Positions 38,901-44,720 are shown, counted from the stretch's first letter. The stretch is DNA of 64,000 bases from Linyphia triangularis (GCA_963978545.1 OZ021722.1:10135401-10199400), one strand, 5' to 3'. A program made the numbers and translations. Notes: generated by a model from the sequence alone, not told the origin.

Positions 38901-39401
38901 GGCTAAGGCACATTTTTGAATTTTAAAAAAAGTTCTTTACCCTTTTACTTTAAAAAAAAAAAAAAAAAAAAAATCTTGTATAATTAAGTAAACAATTTTT
39001 ATTTCAAATTTCATTCTAGTTCAAGGCAGTCAAAATAATGAACAGTCAATCCCCATTAACGTGAAGTTGATGGGGCAGCCGAAATTGTTCGTGTTCAACG
39101 AATTTCATGTTAAAAGAGTGCATTAATGTTAAGTTTTAAGAACGGGACACAGCTTTTACTTTGCGTTAAACAGGATTTCATGTGAAGCAATTTTGCGTTA
39201 AAGGGGTTTGACTGTACATGGCATGTTAGGTTACATCAAATAAAGTGTGTTTGTTGGCACCAAAGATTTGTTAGTAGCCAATTTAAAAAATATATATATA
39301 ATTTTAACAAGTATTCAACCAATTAAAACTTTTTTTTACAAGGCAAACATACCATATCCACTCGGTGAATTGGCAGATACAGGTGTTTCAGAAGACTTCA
39401 T
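2849..39401 (-). CDS. SLC44 choline transporter-like protein, gene span (14 coding exons seen, 3' end outside window)
   Basis: Minus-strand gene for a solute carrier 44 (CTL) family multi-pass membrane protein; family members carry choline or related substrates across plasma and organelle membranes. The joined exons give about 385 codons in one open frame. In order: a short hydrophilic N-terminus, the motif GPFKSRSCTD, TM1 (residues about 35-57), then GDPRVLVYPTDSAG, CGIGDLE and KKPFLFFFDLMKCANP, all hallmarks of the family. Next come a cysteine-rich extracellular loop with sequons N116-E-T and N212-A-T, TM2-TM3 (about 236-283), TM4 (about 319-341), the basic signature RKRIRIAIALIRQASRAV, and TM5 (about 362-386). 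Family proteins are about 650-720 residues, so the C-terminal part is missing off the low-coordinate edge. Which SLC44 paralogue this is cannot be decided from the window. Introns run from about 1 to 4 kb and are full of repeats. Confidence 0.93.
2972..3145. repeat. Three tandem copies of a ~65-bp unit
   Basis: AGTTAC(A/T/G)(G/A)TTGAA(G)ATACAGG recurs at about 2979, 3042 and 3108, each followed by AACAAATTTC.GTAAAAAC-like sequence. The copies are diverged. The repeat abuts the intron side of SLC44 exon 14. Confidence 0.6.
4742..4830 (+). mobile_element. hAT-like terminal fragment (GCGGCCCG repeats)
   Basis: CACTAAGCGGCCCGTCGGCC, followed by AATGTGGCCCG and TGTGGCCCGCC. This resembles the subterminal region of Charlie-type hAT elements. 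No matching second end is visible, so it is probably a truncated copy. Confidence 0.4.
4921..5625. repeat. Repeat cluster with a ~110-bp inverted pair
   Basis: A segment beginning AAGAATAAATACAGG, passing through CTGAATCTC, TCATTTGGAC and GCAACAAATAC, and ending ATCGACTAAAACG occurs at 4985-5145 and again at 5468-5615. An inverted copy lies at 5345-5450, so 5345-5450 and 5463-5570 can fold into a nearly perfect hairpin. The phrase CACTACGTG..GAAAAAA also recurs at about 4933 and 5312. Confidence 0.7.
5850..6685. repeat. Arthropod-type repeat with five diverged ~148-bp tandem units
   Basis: Starts TATATAAAAAGCAAAGCCCT, followed by CACTCACTCACCG. It then has repeated units marked by CTTCCAAT(G/A)(T)AGT..CAACTCTGA (about 5901, 6052, 6198, 6345, 6480), each followed by GGTACAAATG-like and GATAAACCAA-like phrases. 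It ends GCACGGGTATTCAGTTAGTT, which resembles the 3' ends of some Helitron-related repeats (…CTAGT); that assignment is an inference. Confidence 0.55.
7298..7397 (-). CDS. SLC44 coding exon 13 (TM4 and basic signature)
   Basis: 100-nt exon, acceptor TTTGCAG and donor GTAACA. It encodes IVCGALFAILFLVIVFL, a transmembrane helix, then RKRIRIAIALIRQAS. R.RI.IAI.L..(A)S+A is the diagnostic SLC44 signature on the cytosolic side of TM4 and the strongest single piece of family evidence in the window. Confidence 0.96.
7398..9344. other. SLC44 intron 12, nothing recognisable
   Basis: AT-rich intron sequence between exons 13 and 12. I see no coding segment, TIR pair or tandem repeat. Open frames here (for example 7927-8148) have random composition. 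Confidence 0.6.
9345..9467 (-). CDS. SLC44 coding exon 12
   Basis: 123-nt exon, acceptor TTTTCAG and donor GTGAGT. It encodes CYYSTTQYIALKDVEESDRG and then FRVTLDLKSYLALRKTWLAF. Y..L.......... (Y)L.LR.TWLAF is the family pattern linking TM3 and TM4. Phases fit both neighbours. Confidence 0.95.
9959..11131. mobile_element. hAT-like non-autonomous element, 1.17 kb
   Basis: Ends CAGGGGTC...GACCCCTG, a typical hAT terminus. Both flanks read CACAGG(C), a short direct repeat consistent with a target-site duplication. Subterminal regions carry many copies of ATATAGGA(C/T) (9988, 10008 on one side; about 11026-11112 on the other, seven or more), as expected for transposase-binding subterminal repeats. 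The interior is GC-richer with CpG-containing stretches but no intact transposase; an open frame at 10326-10646 shows no recognisable domain. Confidence 0.7.
12608..12720 (-). CDS. SLC44 coding exon 11 (TM2-TM3)
   Basis: 113-nt exon, acceptor TTGCAG and donor GTGAGT. It encodes GLVFSMLISLVWIVLMRWIA and then MPMIWLSIILVLSLSIY: the end of TM2, the conserved (L/M)R(W/F) turn, and TM3. It is one of the best-conserved membrane segments in SLC44 and is clearly recognisable. Confidence 0.95.
12784..13626. mobile_element. Palindromic-ended MITE (family P), interrupted copy
   Basis: Outer arms match the family seen intact at 15395-15722: left AATCATTCCCTATACTCAC followed by ACAATCTTCTAGCCCAGTGC, right CAAAGTAGTTTGTAAATGC followed by ACTAGGACTTCC. 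The middle is split by another element at 13044-13449. It lies immediately upstream of SLC44 exon 11 on the gene strand. Confidence 0.75.
13044..13449. mobile_element. MITE (family Q: AGGGCTCCCAC/GTGGGAGCCCT) nested in family P
   Basis: 406-bp element with terminal inverted repeats AGGGCTCCCAC and GTGGGAGCCCT. Internally it has repeated ACTTTTAAGGACC and CATTTTCAA phrases and the block AAGTATATTCTACC...GGATGCATAGTAC. It inserted into the family P element at a TCAAAAAA-like site; the uninterrupted sequence can be read at 22500. Other copies lie at 20519-20903 and 40384-40772, with a partial at 16855-17151. Confidence 0.75.
14922..15131 (+). pseudogene. Ty1/copia gag-like N-terminal fragment
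   Basis: Open frame containing FALLEQKDYLSWKTRLKVII then EDKCYEFI. The F..L...DY..WK.R....L pattern is the start of copia-type Gag polyproteins. The frame ends after about 69 codons, without zinc knuckle, protease or polymerase. No LTRs are seen. It is a short dead remnant if real. Confidence 0.4.
15395..15722. mobile_element. Palindromic-ended MITE (family P), intact copy
   Basis: About 328 bp. Left arm 15395-15476 (GAAGAACTCCTAGTAAGGAT, then TCTTCTAGTCCAGTTCATTT, then ACTACTTTGTA) pairs with right arm 15650-15722 (TACAAAGTAG...AGGAGTTCCTC) as an inverted repeat of about 75 bp. No coding capacity. Relatives lie at 12784-13626 and 22228-22650. Confidence 0.8.
16271..16354 (-). CDS. SLC44 coding exon 10
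   Basis: 84-nt exon, acceptor ATGCGCAG and donor GTAAGT. It encodes HLAQFLSLGEVGEKVFSDFK and then TSWKFLI. The D...SW...(I/L)(I/L) pattern leads into the second membrane helix of the family. Phases match exons 9 and 11. Confidence 0.92.
16855..17151. mobile_element. MITE family Q, partial copy
   Basis: Shares GCAGATAAGTGGTGGTC, GGACACACAACATC, CATTTTCAAGTACTTTTAAG and the end GACTGTGGGAACTCTG with the complete copies. The left terminal repeat is missing. It sits just below SLC44 exon 9. Confidence 0.65.
17243..17332 (-). CDS. SLC44 coding exon 9
   Basis: 90-nt exon encoding APPKSTSRIQSLKDHNDDG and then LTVEAVKNAT. The acceptor is an unusual AAG (TTCTTCAAG) and the donor is A|GTAATA, so both splice sites are weak, but phases fit exon 10 exactly (GA|T gives Asp). 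N-A-T is a glycosylation sequon. The hydrophilic acidic stretch followed by an amphipathic helix matches the end of the extracellular loop in CTL proteins. Confidence 0.8.
17474..17615 (-). mobile_element. tRNA-derived SINE, 5'-truncated copy, with 14-bp TSD
   Basis: Minus orientation. It contains the box B region (RC of GACTCGAACCTGCAACC) and the family body CGCCGAAACATTCGTCATT / GATTATCTGGCGCCGTC, ending in the (ACCA)n-type tail. Flanks 17460-17473 and 17616-17629 are both TACTTTGCACCAGG, a perfect target-site duplication. The tRNA-like box A end is absent, so this is a 5'-truncated insertion. Confidence 0.85.
17630..17895. repeat. Diverged tandem duplication
   Basis: TACTTTGCACCAGGAA(T/C)TAA, then GTTCTCAAA...TTAGAAAATGTGGTTTAG, then TGTTAAAACATTTA, occurs at 17616-17735 and again at 17776-17893. 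One copy was hit by the SINE just described. Confidence 0.6.
18819..19004. mobile_element. Small TIR element (TTAACACTATGC family), copy 1
   Basis: About 186 bp. Ends TTAACACTATGCTGTC and GGACGGCATAATATTAA form an imperfect inverted repeat. The internal TTGGTGTCC, AACTATCGGGCA and AGTAAAACTT match the copy at 42836-43004. The TTAA-like ends hint at a piggyBac-type relation (inference). Confidence 0.5.
19005..20296. other. Very AT-rich intron sequence, nothing recognisable
   Basis: Intron between SLC44 exons 9 and 8. It is mostly poly(A)- and poly(T)-rich low-complexity sequence, with no open frame of interest and no paired repeats. Confidence 0.55.
20297..20357 (-). CDS. SLC44 probable coding exon 8
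   Basis: 61-nt candidate exon, acceptor GCCATCAG, encoding IASEVVGGFPYGSQVKNMR in the only open frame. Phase fits exon 7 upstream. Downstream, exon 9 needs a two-base carry-over, which favours the donor GA|GTAATG over the stronger-looking C|GTGAGT four bases earlier. The family usually has an R-C-x-P motif here and I do not see it, so this exon is less certain than its neighbours; another exon may be missed or the segment may be divergent. Confidence 0.55.
20519..20903. mobile_element. MITE family Q copy
   Basis: CAGAGTTCCCAC...CGTGGGAACCCTG ends, with TTTTAAGGACC, TTTCAGGCATCATGTCTG, AAGTTGGTGGATGCATAA and GGCACACAACATCC shared with the copies at 13044 and 40384. It is just upstream of SLC44 exon 8 on the gene strand. 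Confidence 0.75.
21285..21740. mobile_element. MITE (family R) uninterrupted copy
   Basis: Shares with 28568-29810: TAAGTAGTTTT, TTTGTAG(T/C)GACAAAAATT, AACTTGG(G/A)CAAC, ACACTTGAAGTAAAAAAAA, AAAAATAAGTAGTTCTTAAG and a GGACCGTGCAAACC end. About 450 bp, non-coding. Confidence 0.6.
22228..22650. mobile_element. Palindromic-ended MITE (family P), uninterrupted diverged copy
   Basis: Left AGGAAGTCCTAGTG and TCTTCTAGCCCAGTGCATTT; right CTACTCACCAAATTTCAAGG and TGCACTGGGCTAAAGGATTC. A poly(A) tract of about 25 bases lies at 22427-22451. This copy supplies the empty-site reference for the nested insertion at 13044. Confidence 0.7.
22720..22780 (-). CDS. SLC44 coding exon 7
   Basis: 61-nt exon, acceptor TTTCAG and donor GTAAGT. 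It encodes SLKELVEGGHCATLYLQSSH with one base over. It aligns in position and pattern with the family segment L...G.C...YL.S.P. Only this frame is open, and it is the one set by the phase-0 end of exon 6. Confidence 0.85.
23055..23729. mobile_element. hAT-like MITE with 8-bp TSD
   Basis: Ends AGGGTTTCGG and GGAAACCCT (CAGGGTTTC-type). Flanking octamers are GTAATTAC (23047-23054) and GTAATTAT (23730-23737), a 7/8 match, as expected for hAT target-site duplications. The interior has repeated ATGACTTTCCA.GAC phrases at both ends. No coding sequence. Confidence 0.75.
24604..24711 (-). CDS. SLC44 coding exon 6
   Basis: 108-nt, phase 0-0 exon, acceptor TCTCAG and donor GTAAGT. It encodes VCVEKCPNETFYASPYLSED and then VKEKLICEYDIKKKEK. 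(V/I)CV..CP.....F is a family signature. N-E-T is a consensus N-glycosylation sequon placed in the extracellular loop. Confidence 0.95.
25020..25425. repeat. Three tandem diverged copies of a ~113-130-bp repeat
   Basis: AAAATTCTTTCACTTACAGC followed by ATTACTAAACAAAGCAACG and ACATCCAATTA occurs at about 25027, 25138 and (more diverged) 25298, each followed by an ATTCGGATTAAAA-like phrase. A fourth copy is dispersed at about 31560-31700. Confidence 0.65.
26529..27186. mobile_element. Foldback element with ~190-bp terminal inverted repeats
   Basis: Left arm 26529-26718 and right arm 26998-27186 are inverted copies. Examples are GAGAGGCGACGGCAATTTTT versus AAAAATTGCAGTCGCCTCTC, and ACCACTGGTCTGCCGTGGCA versus TGCCACGGCAGACCAGTGG. 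Both ends abut TA, consistent with a Tc1/mariner-type TA duplication (inference). The 280-bp centre has no open frame. Confidence 0.85.
28393..28474 (-). CDS. SLC44 coding exon 5
   Basis: 82-nt exon, acceptor TTGCAG and donor GTCTCT (a weak donor after CACAG). It encodes KKPFLFFFDLMKCANPSVV and then FNGCPTPQ. KP.L..FD..KC..P is conserved across the family, and the cysteines belong to the disulfide-rich extracellular domain. Confidence 0.95.
28769..29617. mobile_element. Insertion inside family R MITE, unclassified
   Basis: Sequence absent from the related copy at 21.3-21.7 kb, bounded by CTAAC (28764-28768 and about 29613-29617). It contains CATAGCCAGATGTCGCTCCC, a minisatellite, and the CpG-containing stretch near 29510-29600. 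No transposase is recognised and no convincing terminal inverted repeat is seen. Confidence 0.45.
28985..29080. repeat. 23-bp minisatellite, 4 copies
   Basis: Unit TATCTTTTCCAAGTATTAT plus TATC, four essentially identical copies in a row, flanked by single diverged bases. Their identity suggests recent slippage. Confidence 0.9.
30660..30828 (-). mobile_element. tRNA-derived SINE with perfect 14-bp TSD
   Basis: Minus orientation: box A region (RC of CTAACCACTATACCG), the family body and the ACCAACCAA-type tail are present; box B is eroded by a small deletion. Flanks 30646-30659 and 30829-30842 are both CTAATTTTGGTGTA. It lies in SLC44 intron 4, close to exon 4. Confidence 0.88.
30966..31035 (-). 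CDS. SLC44 coding exon 4
   Basis: 70-nt exon encoding EGDPRVLVYPTDSAGNICG and then IGDL. GDPR.L.YP.DS.G..CG is the most recognisable extracellular signature of SLC44. The reading frame requires the second of two overlapping acceptors (TTTCAG|AG|AA): using AGAG|AA keeps phase with exon 3, the first AG does not. The donor is GTAAGT. Confidence 0.94.
31555..31700. repeat. Dispersed copy of the 25.0-25.4 kb repeat
   Basis: Shares GGAAAGAGTTTCAA.AATGATTGGTTAAAATTCTTT, CACACTCCATAAT and the Gly/Ser-free AT-rich tail TTTTATTTATTC. It is embedded in intron sequence. Confidence 0.5.
31701..34278. other. Intron 3 bulk, nothing recognisable
   Basis: AT-rich sequence between SLC44 exons 4 and 3. Several open frames exist but their composition follows base bias, and no splice-bounded conserved segment, TIR or tandem repeat was found. 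Confidence 0.5.
34279..34352 (-). CDS. SLC44 coding exon 3 (TM1)
   Basis: 74-nt exon, acceptor TTTCAG and donor GTGAGT. It encodes RSCTDILCLFLFVAFLAGW and then GVVAFF: the conserved (R)SCTD box followed by the first transmembrane helix of CTL proteins. It is noticeably more GC-rich than the surrounding intron. Confidence 0.95.
34736..34810 (-). pseudogene. tRNA-like sequence (degenerate tRNA or SINE head)
   Basis: On the minus strand TGGATGGTAGAGCATCGG resembles an internal box A and GATCGAAACCC a box B, spaced about 30 bases apart. I cannot form a clean acceptor stem, so it is more likely a tRNA pseudogene or a second SINE family head than a working tRNA. Confidence 0.4.
35423..35454. repeat. 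Perfect 14-bp inverted repeat, 4-base loop
   Basis: Arms ATATCTTATGCCAC and GTGGCATAAGATAT around ATTG. The word GTGGCATTTGGCCAC follows directly. It is in intron 2 of SLC44; function unknown. Confidence 0.9.
35549..35982. mobile_element. pogo/Tigger-like MITE with TA duplication
   Basis: 434 bp, ends CAGTCAAACCTC and GATTTGACTG, flanked by TA on both sides (35547-35548, 35983-35984). The CAGTC(A/G)AA...TTTGACTG terminus with TA target is typical of pogo-type Tc1/mariner relatives. Internal GTGTTAA repeats; non-coding. Confidence 0.75.
36113..36161 (-). CDS. SLC44 coding exon 2
   Basis: 49-nt exon between acceptor ATGTTTAG and donor GTAAGC. It encodes GEQLKFDPEFQGPFKS and the first two bases of Arg. 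The pattern K(F/Y)DP.F.GP.K.R directly before the first membrane helix is a strong SLC44 hallmark. Phases on both sides fit exons 1 and 3. Confidence 0.92.
37560..38280 (+). pseudogene. Degenerate transposon-encoded protein with GKG..DGxGG-type domain
   Basis: Plus-strand frame from about 37720 reads LDGTGQHFKQKYSICVAKLQ, then (after a TGA at a position where the family has Trp) NFSATGLDKGPIDGLGGTLK, then EATLSRKTDPRSAEQYAESA and KNICANLTELYV. The order W.F.AT..(G)KG..DG.GG..K....A..SRK....A..Y...AK is the one found in a family of large arthropod/metazoan transposon-like proteins of uncertain class. At least three in-frame stops are present and no intact ends were found. Confidence 0.5.
39043..39214. 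mobile_element. pogo/Tigger-like MITE, short copy
   Basis: 172 bp, ends CAGTCAATCCCCATTAACG and GGGGTTTGACTG followed by TA. It has the same internal GCGTTAAACAGGATTTC(A/G) phrase as the 35549 element. It lies 139 bp below the end of SLC44 exon 1, in intron 1. Confidence 0.7.
39353..39401 (-). CDS. SLC44 coding exon 1 (start codon)
   Basis: The start ATG is at 39401-39399 and opens MKSSETPVSANSPSGY, a short Ser/Pro-rich cytosolic leader typical in length for the family. The exon ends TATG|GTATGT with one base carried over (phase 1), which joins exon 2 to give Gly-Glu-Gln-Leu-Lys-Phe-Asp. The start is chosen because it is the only ATG in frame just ahead of the conserved KFDPEFQGPFKSR segment. 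An upstream non-coding exon is possible but not seen with certainty. Confidence 0.8.
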
Positions 39402-40383
39402 CTTGGAGAAGGTGAATGACGTGGATTAGCTAAAATTATAATGAAAATTACATAAAAAGGTGTTTAAAAAAATATTCTGATTATAATCAATAGGTATGAA
39501 CTTAAATAATTTGGTATAATATACTGAATATCTTGTAAACATTTTAAGTCTGTTTAGTGAATTAGTTTATTGAAAGATGATTATTTACAGTTTAATTGCA
39601 ATGAAGTTGCAGATTCCCACTGACTCCTATGCTTCACAAGCCAGCTTTCTGCCCACCCGGAATGTCTAGGAACTGGTTTTTATCCCCCCTCAGCTGGTTT
39701 ATAGGTAAGCATGCCCTTGACTATACTATGTATTAACCAGTTTTAGGGGTTGGCAAATGTTGTATTTATGCGACAATAAAAGTGAAGATAAAAATTGGTA
39801 AATATGGTCAGTAAGTTAAGAAAATTAAATATAACCCAAAAATTGGCAATTTTAGGTGCACATTTAATTTTCTGAACTTACTGACTATTTACAAACATAA
39901 CAAATGTGTGTTAGGAGAAAAACTTATTTGAATGATAGTCATCCTTAATTCAGAATGGACAGTGAATACTATCAAGATAAACAATGTTTACTGTAGCAAT
40001 TCCTGCTTTTTTTTTTTATTCAACTCTAAATTTTTTGAAAAGGCCATAAACACAAAATTTTTTGCTTCATGCACTTTTTCTTTTTCTAATTTGCAATCAA
40101 AGTTCCCCTGTTAGACTTTGGGGAGCAAACGATTCATTCGGCTCGAATTGAATGCGACATCATAAGATCTCACTTCTTGGCTTGAAATGCAGCAGCGGAA
40201 ACCAGTTTTGCAAGCTTATTGCAAATTGCGCCAATCTGTACGAGATATGGCAATGGTCTACTTATTTGACAGAAACCTCACGATAACCATAAAAATAAAA
40301 GGCAGTTTTGACATCACAGATTTTGTTGAGAGTTTTGATCGGACTGGTTTTGGCTCCATTTTCAAGCATTTTCTTTTCTTAAT

Positions 40384-40772
40384 CAGGGTTCCTACTCAAA
40401 TCGCAGAATGAAAATGAATGACTTTTAAGGACCTAATTAATGTTTTAAAGGACATTTGAAATTTGTTTTCAGGCATCATGTCTATACATAAATTTTTAAT
40501 AAAGTATATTCTATCAAAAAAGTTACAAGTTGGCACATGTGTAATACAAATGCAGAGAATTCTGATACGGATAAGTGGTGACCACGTAGGAATAACAAGA
40601 CTGAATTGTATTTTTATAAATTTTGCAGTTAGGCACACAACATCCGATAAAATTAAGGACTTTTAAGGACCCATAAGCATTTTCAAAGACTTTTAAGAAC
40701 CTCTAAACATTTTCAAGGCTTTGAAAACAAGTTAAAAAATATTAAGCACTTTTAGTCACCACAGGAACCCTG
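40384..40772. mobile_element. MITE family Q copy
   Basis: 389 bp, ends CAGGGTTCCTACTC and CACAGGAACCCTG. Internal TTTCAGGCATCATGTCTA, AAAGTTACAAGTTGGC and CACACAACATCC are shared with the 13044 and 20519 copies. It lies upstream of the SLC44 start. Confidence 0.8.
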
Positions 40773-41167
40773 TTAATAACCTTAATTTTTTTTTAAAGAA
40801 CTTTTGTTTATATATTTGGAATTGGAAAGAAATTCTTTATAAATATAAACTAATTTCACTCGCTTTTAAAAAATGTGGGAATTGTCCATTCAGAACAAAT
40901 AGTTGGAATTTATAATGTAAGTTTGATAATAACCTAAAAAAGAGGAAAACATATTCTATTTTTAGAAACTAGTTAAATCAAAACTTGAATAAAATAAACA
41001 CTAAAAATTGGTTGGACAGTTTGAATGGCATTAAAAAATATTCAAACAAAGGGGCATTATTAAAAAAGTTTCACATCAATTTCACTGCTATAGTTTAGTG
41101 CCTCATTTAAAAAAATGTTTCGAATGAATTTTCTAACAAGTAATGTTCTATCTGTCTCTAAATTGGG

Positions 41168-41334
41168 TTGGTTGGTTGTTTTCAGATTATCTGGCGCCGT
41201 CAGCAACACGAGGGCTATAATGCGCCGAAACATTCGTCATTTAACAAGCCAACATACATTTACAAACACCCATGCCTTACACGGGACTCGAACTCGCAAT
41301 TTCGCGATCTAGAAGCTAACCACTATACCGTTTC
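41168..41334 (-). mobile_element. tRNA-derived SINE with 13-bp TSD
   Basis: Minus orientation, with box B (RC of ACTCGAACTCGCAA) and box A (RC of CTAACCACTATACCG) both near the high-coordinate end and the ACCAACCAACC tail at the low end. Flanks TCTCTAAATTGGG (41155-41167) and TCTCTAAATAGGG (41335-41347) differ at one base. Confidence 0.88.
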
Positions 41335-41394
41335 TCTCTAAATAGGGAATTTCCCTAATAGTCAACAATAGTATTCCCTACATTTCTACGCCAA

Positions 41395-41515
41395 GTTACA
41401 CAACAATACCATTTTGGACTATTTATCGCTCCCGCCCTTGGCGCGCCTTTTCCGTAGCAGTGGATCGCCCTCATTCGGAACTCCTTCCGTCAACAGATAG
41501 TATCTATAAATAATA
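41395..41515 (-). promoter_or_regulatory. GC-rich patch, possible SLC44 promoter or 5' UTR exon
   Basis: Short island clearly richer in G+C than its surroundings, containing GGCGCGCC and several CpGs, about 2 kb upstream of the SLC44 start codon. On the minus strand a TATTTATAG element lies about 25-30 bases before it, as a TATA box would. Nothing else ties it to the gene and it could equally be a repeat fragment. Confidence 0.22.
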
Positions 41516-42835
41516 TTTCTTGTTGTTTTATTTTATCTTCAAACAGTTATTAAAAAGCGCCAGTTTCCTTGAAAGCTAACGATTAATTAAAAATAACACA
41601 TCAATTATACAATAAAAACTTAGTGGAACTAATAATTTTGAAACATTCTTACGCGAGTCCTTTGTATGTTCATACATTTAAAATAACAATTTAAAAAAAC
41701 CAAAATATAGACTGTGATTTAGTATATTGCGATTATCTTTTAAAACATTTTTTAAGTCCCTTAATAATGAGTGAAACTTTAAAGACGGTTAGAAAAATAT
41801 ACAAAAGAAGTCGACCAACTACAGGCATAACTGTTAGACTGTACCAGCGATTACTACTAACTAAGCATAAAAAGCAGACAGAAAAGAAAAAAAATTACTT
41901 GTACATCACACGACACATAATATTCCAGTTCTTAGTTCAAGTCTTTTCGTTGCATATGTTACGAAATGAAACTAATGACAGCTAATTGTTCCAAGAAGAA
42001 ATTTCTGTCAAAGCAGTCACAACTCACAGTAGATAAACAGTATTTTCTTTTTCACTATTACGTATTGCCAAAAATAATTTAAATAAATTTATGTATTTGC
42101 TGTATAGGTGGTAAAATTGTGACGTCATGAAAGGATGATTTTCAACTTTTCTGCAGACAATCACCAGGCATGACAAATTTTAACTATAATCAAACCAATT
42201 TCAAGCTTTTGAACATAGTATTTATAATATGCAGTGACGTACCAGATAGGTCCCGGTAGGAAAATGATGTCGTGACTACGGGCAAATCCGTACTAGACAT
42301 TCATTTCAAGGCTTGGGGAGGGTTGATAAAATATTTCTATCCTTCTTTAAACGTACATAAATTAGGTCCCATAGAATGTTGAGTGTTGACATTTTTGTCA
42401 CCTCCCCCCCTCACCCCACATTCCATATGTCATGCTATGTAAAGTTTGATCCCCCCCCCCCTCCCTTTTCTAGAAAGTCGTAGTTTCTAAAATTTAAAAC
42501 AATGCATATTCAGTGTAGTTTTTAAATGCAGTCAGATAAAATAAAGTCCAACTCATTGCGGTTTAGCTTTTATTAATGTGATTCTTGTCCATAATCAGTG
42601 TTCGCCAGTCAAATATTTCCAAAAAGCATTTTTACCCCCTCTCTAAATTTTTAGGGATATTTTTTAAGTTGAAACTTAAAAAAATTAAAGCAAAATAAGT
42701 TTTTTGACAAAACTTATAACTACAACAATAACAGTGATGAACGATCGCGATTTCGAGTATCAGAGCGAAAATATGCTTTTTAAACGCTTACTAAAAAACT
42801 TGATGCTTGATGGTTATAAACCTTAAACTAACTCT

Positions 42836-43004
42836 TTACACTACGGTCACACCACGTTGGTGTCCCGCGAAACTCTCGGGCACATGCTGGCGACACCTCG
42901 AAAACTATCGAGAAAATGCCGGCAACACTTTGAAAACTATGTGCCAATGACGGAGAAGTAAAACTTAACGATATACGATATCCCGAAAAAACGCCGTAGT
43001 GTAA
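42836..43004. mobile_element. Small TIR element (TTACACTACGG), copy 2
   Basis: 169 bp with perfect 11-bp terminal repeats TTACACTACGG and CCGTAGTGTAA. The interior has TTGGTGTCCCGCGAAACTC and AACTATCGAGAAAATGCCGG, related to the 18819 copy. Non-coding. Confidence 0.7.
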
Positions 43005-43389
43005 TATATAGTAGTTTTAAAAACTTTTATTTCTGATCAATTAAAGATTGCTAAAAAAAACTTACTGAGGATGATTGTAGAGAGTTTTTAAATCTTGTGT
43101 ATTTTATGATTGGATTAGACATTCAATCTTACATTCGGAAACCAAGTGCTCTTCACCGAGCTCGCTGGGCGGTAAAAGCCACTTACTCCATGAAAATAGT
43201 TATTGTTTAATGGCAATGGAGATGTAATGGCATTAACTGTTGGATATAGTTTCAAGATATGAAAAGATTTAATTGTTTTTTTGTGTGTGTATATTTTCAG
43301 TCTTGATTTACTTACCTATCTGCTGTTGATGCTCCTCCTACTGATGTTTTACTTTTTCAAAGGTTGAAAGAATATGATGATAAAGAATA

Positions 43390-44330
43390 ATAATAAAACA
43401 AGCTGTGTGTCTGTCTGTGGCTCTGTGGATCTATAGAAATCTACTTAAAATTGGAGTAGAGCTCTGAAGTTTTTAATATAAGAAGTTTTGGCTTTCTAAT
43501 TTTATGTAAGTCAAACAGAATGTTAAAATTTTAATTAGTTCTTTTTTAATTAATTTATTTTTTACAAAATGACTTCAAATAGAGATACAACTCTGAAATT
43601 TTCAACATAAGTAGTTTTAGCCTTCTAATTGGACTTTTGAAAAAGAGAATTTTAAATTTCTATTTAGTTCTTTTTTAATTAATTTTTTTTAATTAATTAA
43701 TAAATAATTTACAAAACGATTTCTAATAGGGCTACAGCTCTGAAATTTTCATCATAAGTTGTTTTAGCCTTCTAATTGGACTTTTGAAACACAGAATTTT
43801 AAATTTTTATTTAGTTGTTTTTTAATTAACAAATATTTTACAAAATGATTTCTAATAGGGCTACATTTCAGAAATTTTCAACACAAATAGTTTTAGCCTT
43901 CTAATTGGACTTTGGACAAAAAGAACGTTAAAATTTTAATTTGTTATTTTAATGAATTTTTAATTAATATTTCCACAAAAAGCGACTTCTAATAGGCTTA
44001 GAGCGCTGAAAGTTTCAACATAAGTAGTTTTGACTTTCTATTTTCTCTTTTTACAAACATCACGTGTTTAAATATTCTTAAAGGGGTGTTGTATTATAGT
44101 TATTAAAGGAGAATTTTTTTATTGTTTCTTGACAAGGGAGGGGCTTAGCAATTAATTTTTAGTATGTGAGGCGACCTTACGCTTACGCATCAATGAACAT
44201 TTCATCGAGCAAAGCGAGCTCATGTTTGCATAGCAATGAACCTTTCAATGAGTTAAGTGAGCCTGTGCTTATGTGTCAATGACTTTTTCAGATAATAATA
44301 TGAACTTTTAAAAGAAAAAAAATAAGACTT
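43390..44330. repeat. Helitron-like repeat block with ~135-bp tandem units
   Basis: Opens with AGCTGTGTGTCTGTCTGTGG. Four to five diverged units follow, marked by (G/A)CTCTGAAATTTTCAACATA and TAGTTTTAGCCTTCTAATTG at about 43465, 43590, 43738, 43869 and 44005. It closes with CATCGAGCAAAGCGAGCTCA. The unit phrase CTCTGAAATTT also marks the 5.9-6.6 kb block, so the two may be distant relatives. Confidence 0.5.
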
Positions 44331-44552
44331 TTTTTAAATCCTTTTTACTAACTTCGATTTTGTGTGTTTGTCGATGGAGACGGAATCAGCGAAGGCCTAA
44401 TTAACCCCTTGTCGTCATCCAATCGGGCTGAAACTAGGTAGATCGGTTCAATGACAATGCATTCTATCAAATTTTGGGGCTATTACTATCACTGAAAGGG
44501 CAGTTTTACGGAATACTAATAAATCAACTTGCCGTCATCCAATCACGTTAAA

Positions 44553-44720
44553 GGTATAGTGGTTAGAGTGCTAGCTTCTAGACCGTAAGGTTGCGGGTTC
44601 GAATCCCGTGTAAGGCATGGGTGTTTGTAAATGTATGTTGGCTTGTCAAATAACGAATGTTTCGGCGCATTATAGCCCTCGTGTTGCTGTCGGCGCCAGA
44701 TAATCTGAAAACAACCAACC
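44553..44720 (+). mobile_element. tRNA-derived SINE, best full-length copy
   Basis: Plus orientation. Box A-like TATAGTGGTTAGAGTGC, box B GGGTTCGAATCCC, then GGCATGGGTGTTTGTAAATG, GTTTCGGCGCATTATAGCCC, CTGTCGGCGCCAGATAATC and tail AACAACCAACC. Flanks CCAATCACGTTAAA (44539-44552) and CCAATCATGTTAAA (44719-44732, the first two bases shared with the SINE tail) form a target-site duplication with one mismatch. Confidence 0.92.

Noticed and set aside
44553..44625. Box A and box B as a functional tRNA gene
   Set aside because: The sequence runs directly into the SINE body shared by four copies with target-site duplications, so it is the SINE head, and a closed acceptor stem is not formed.
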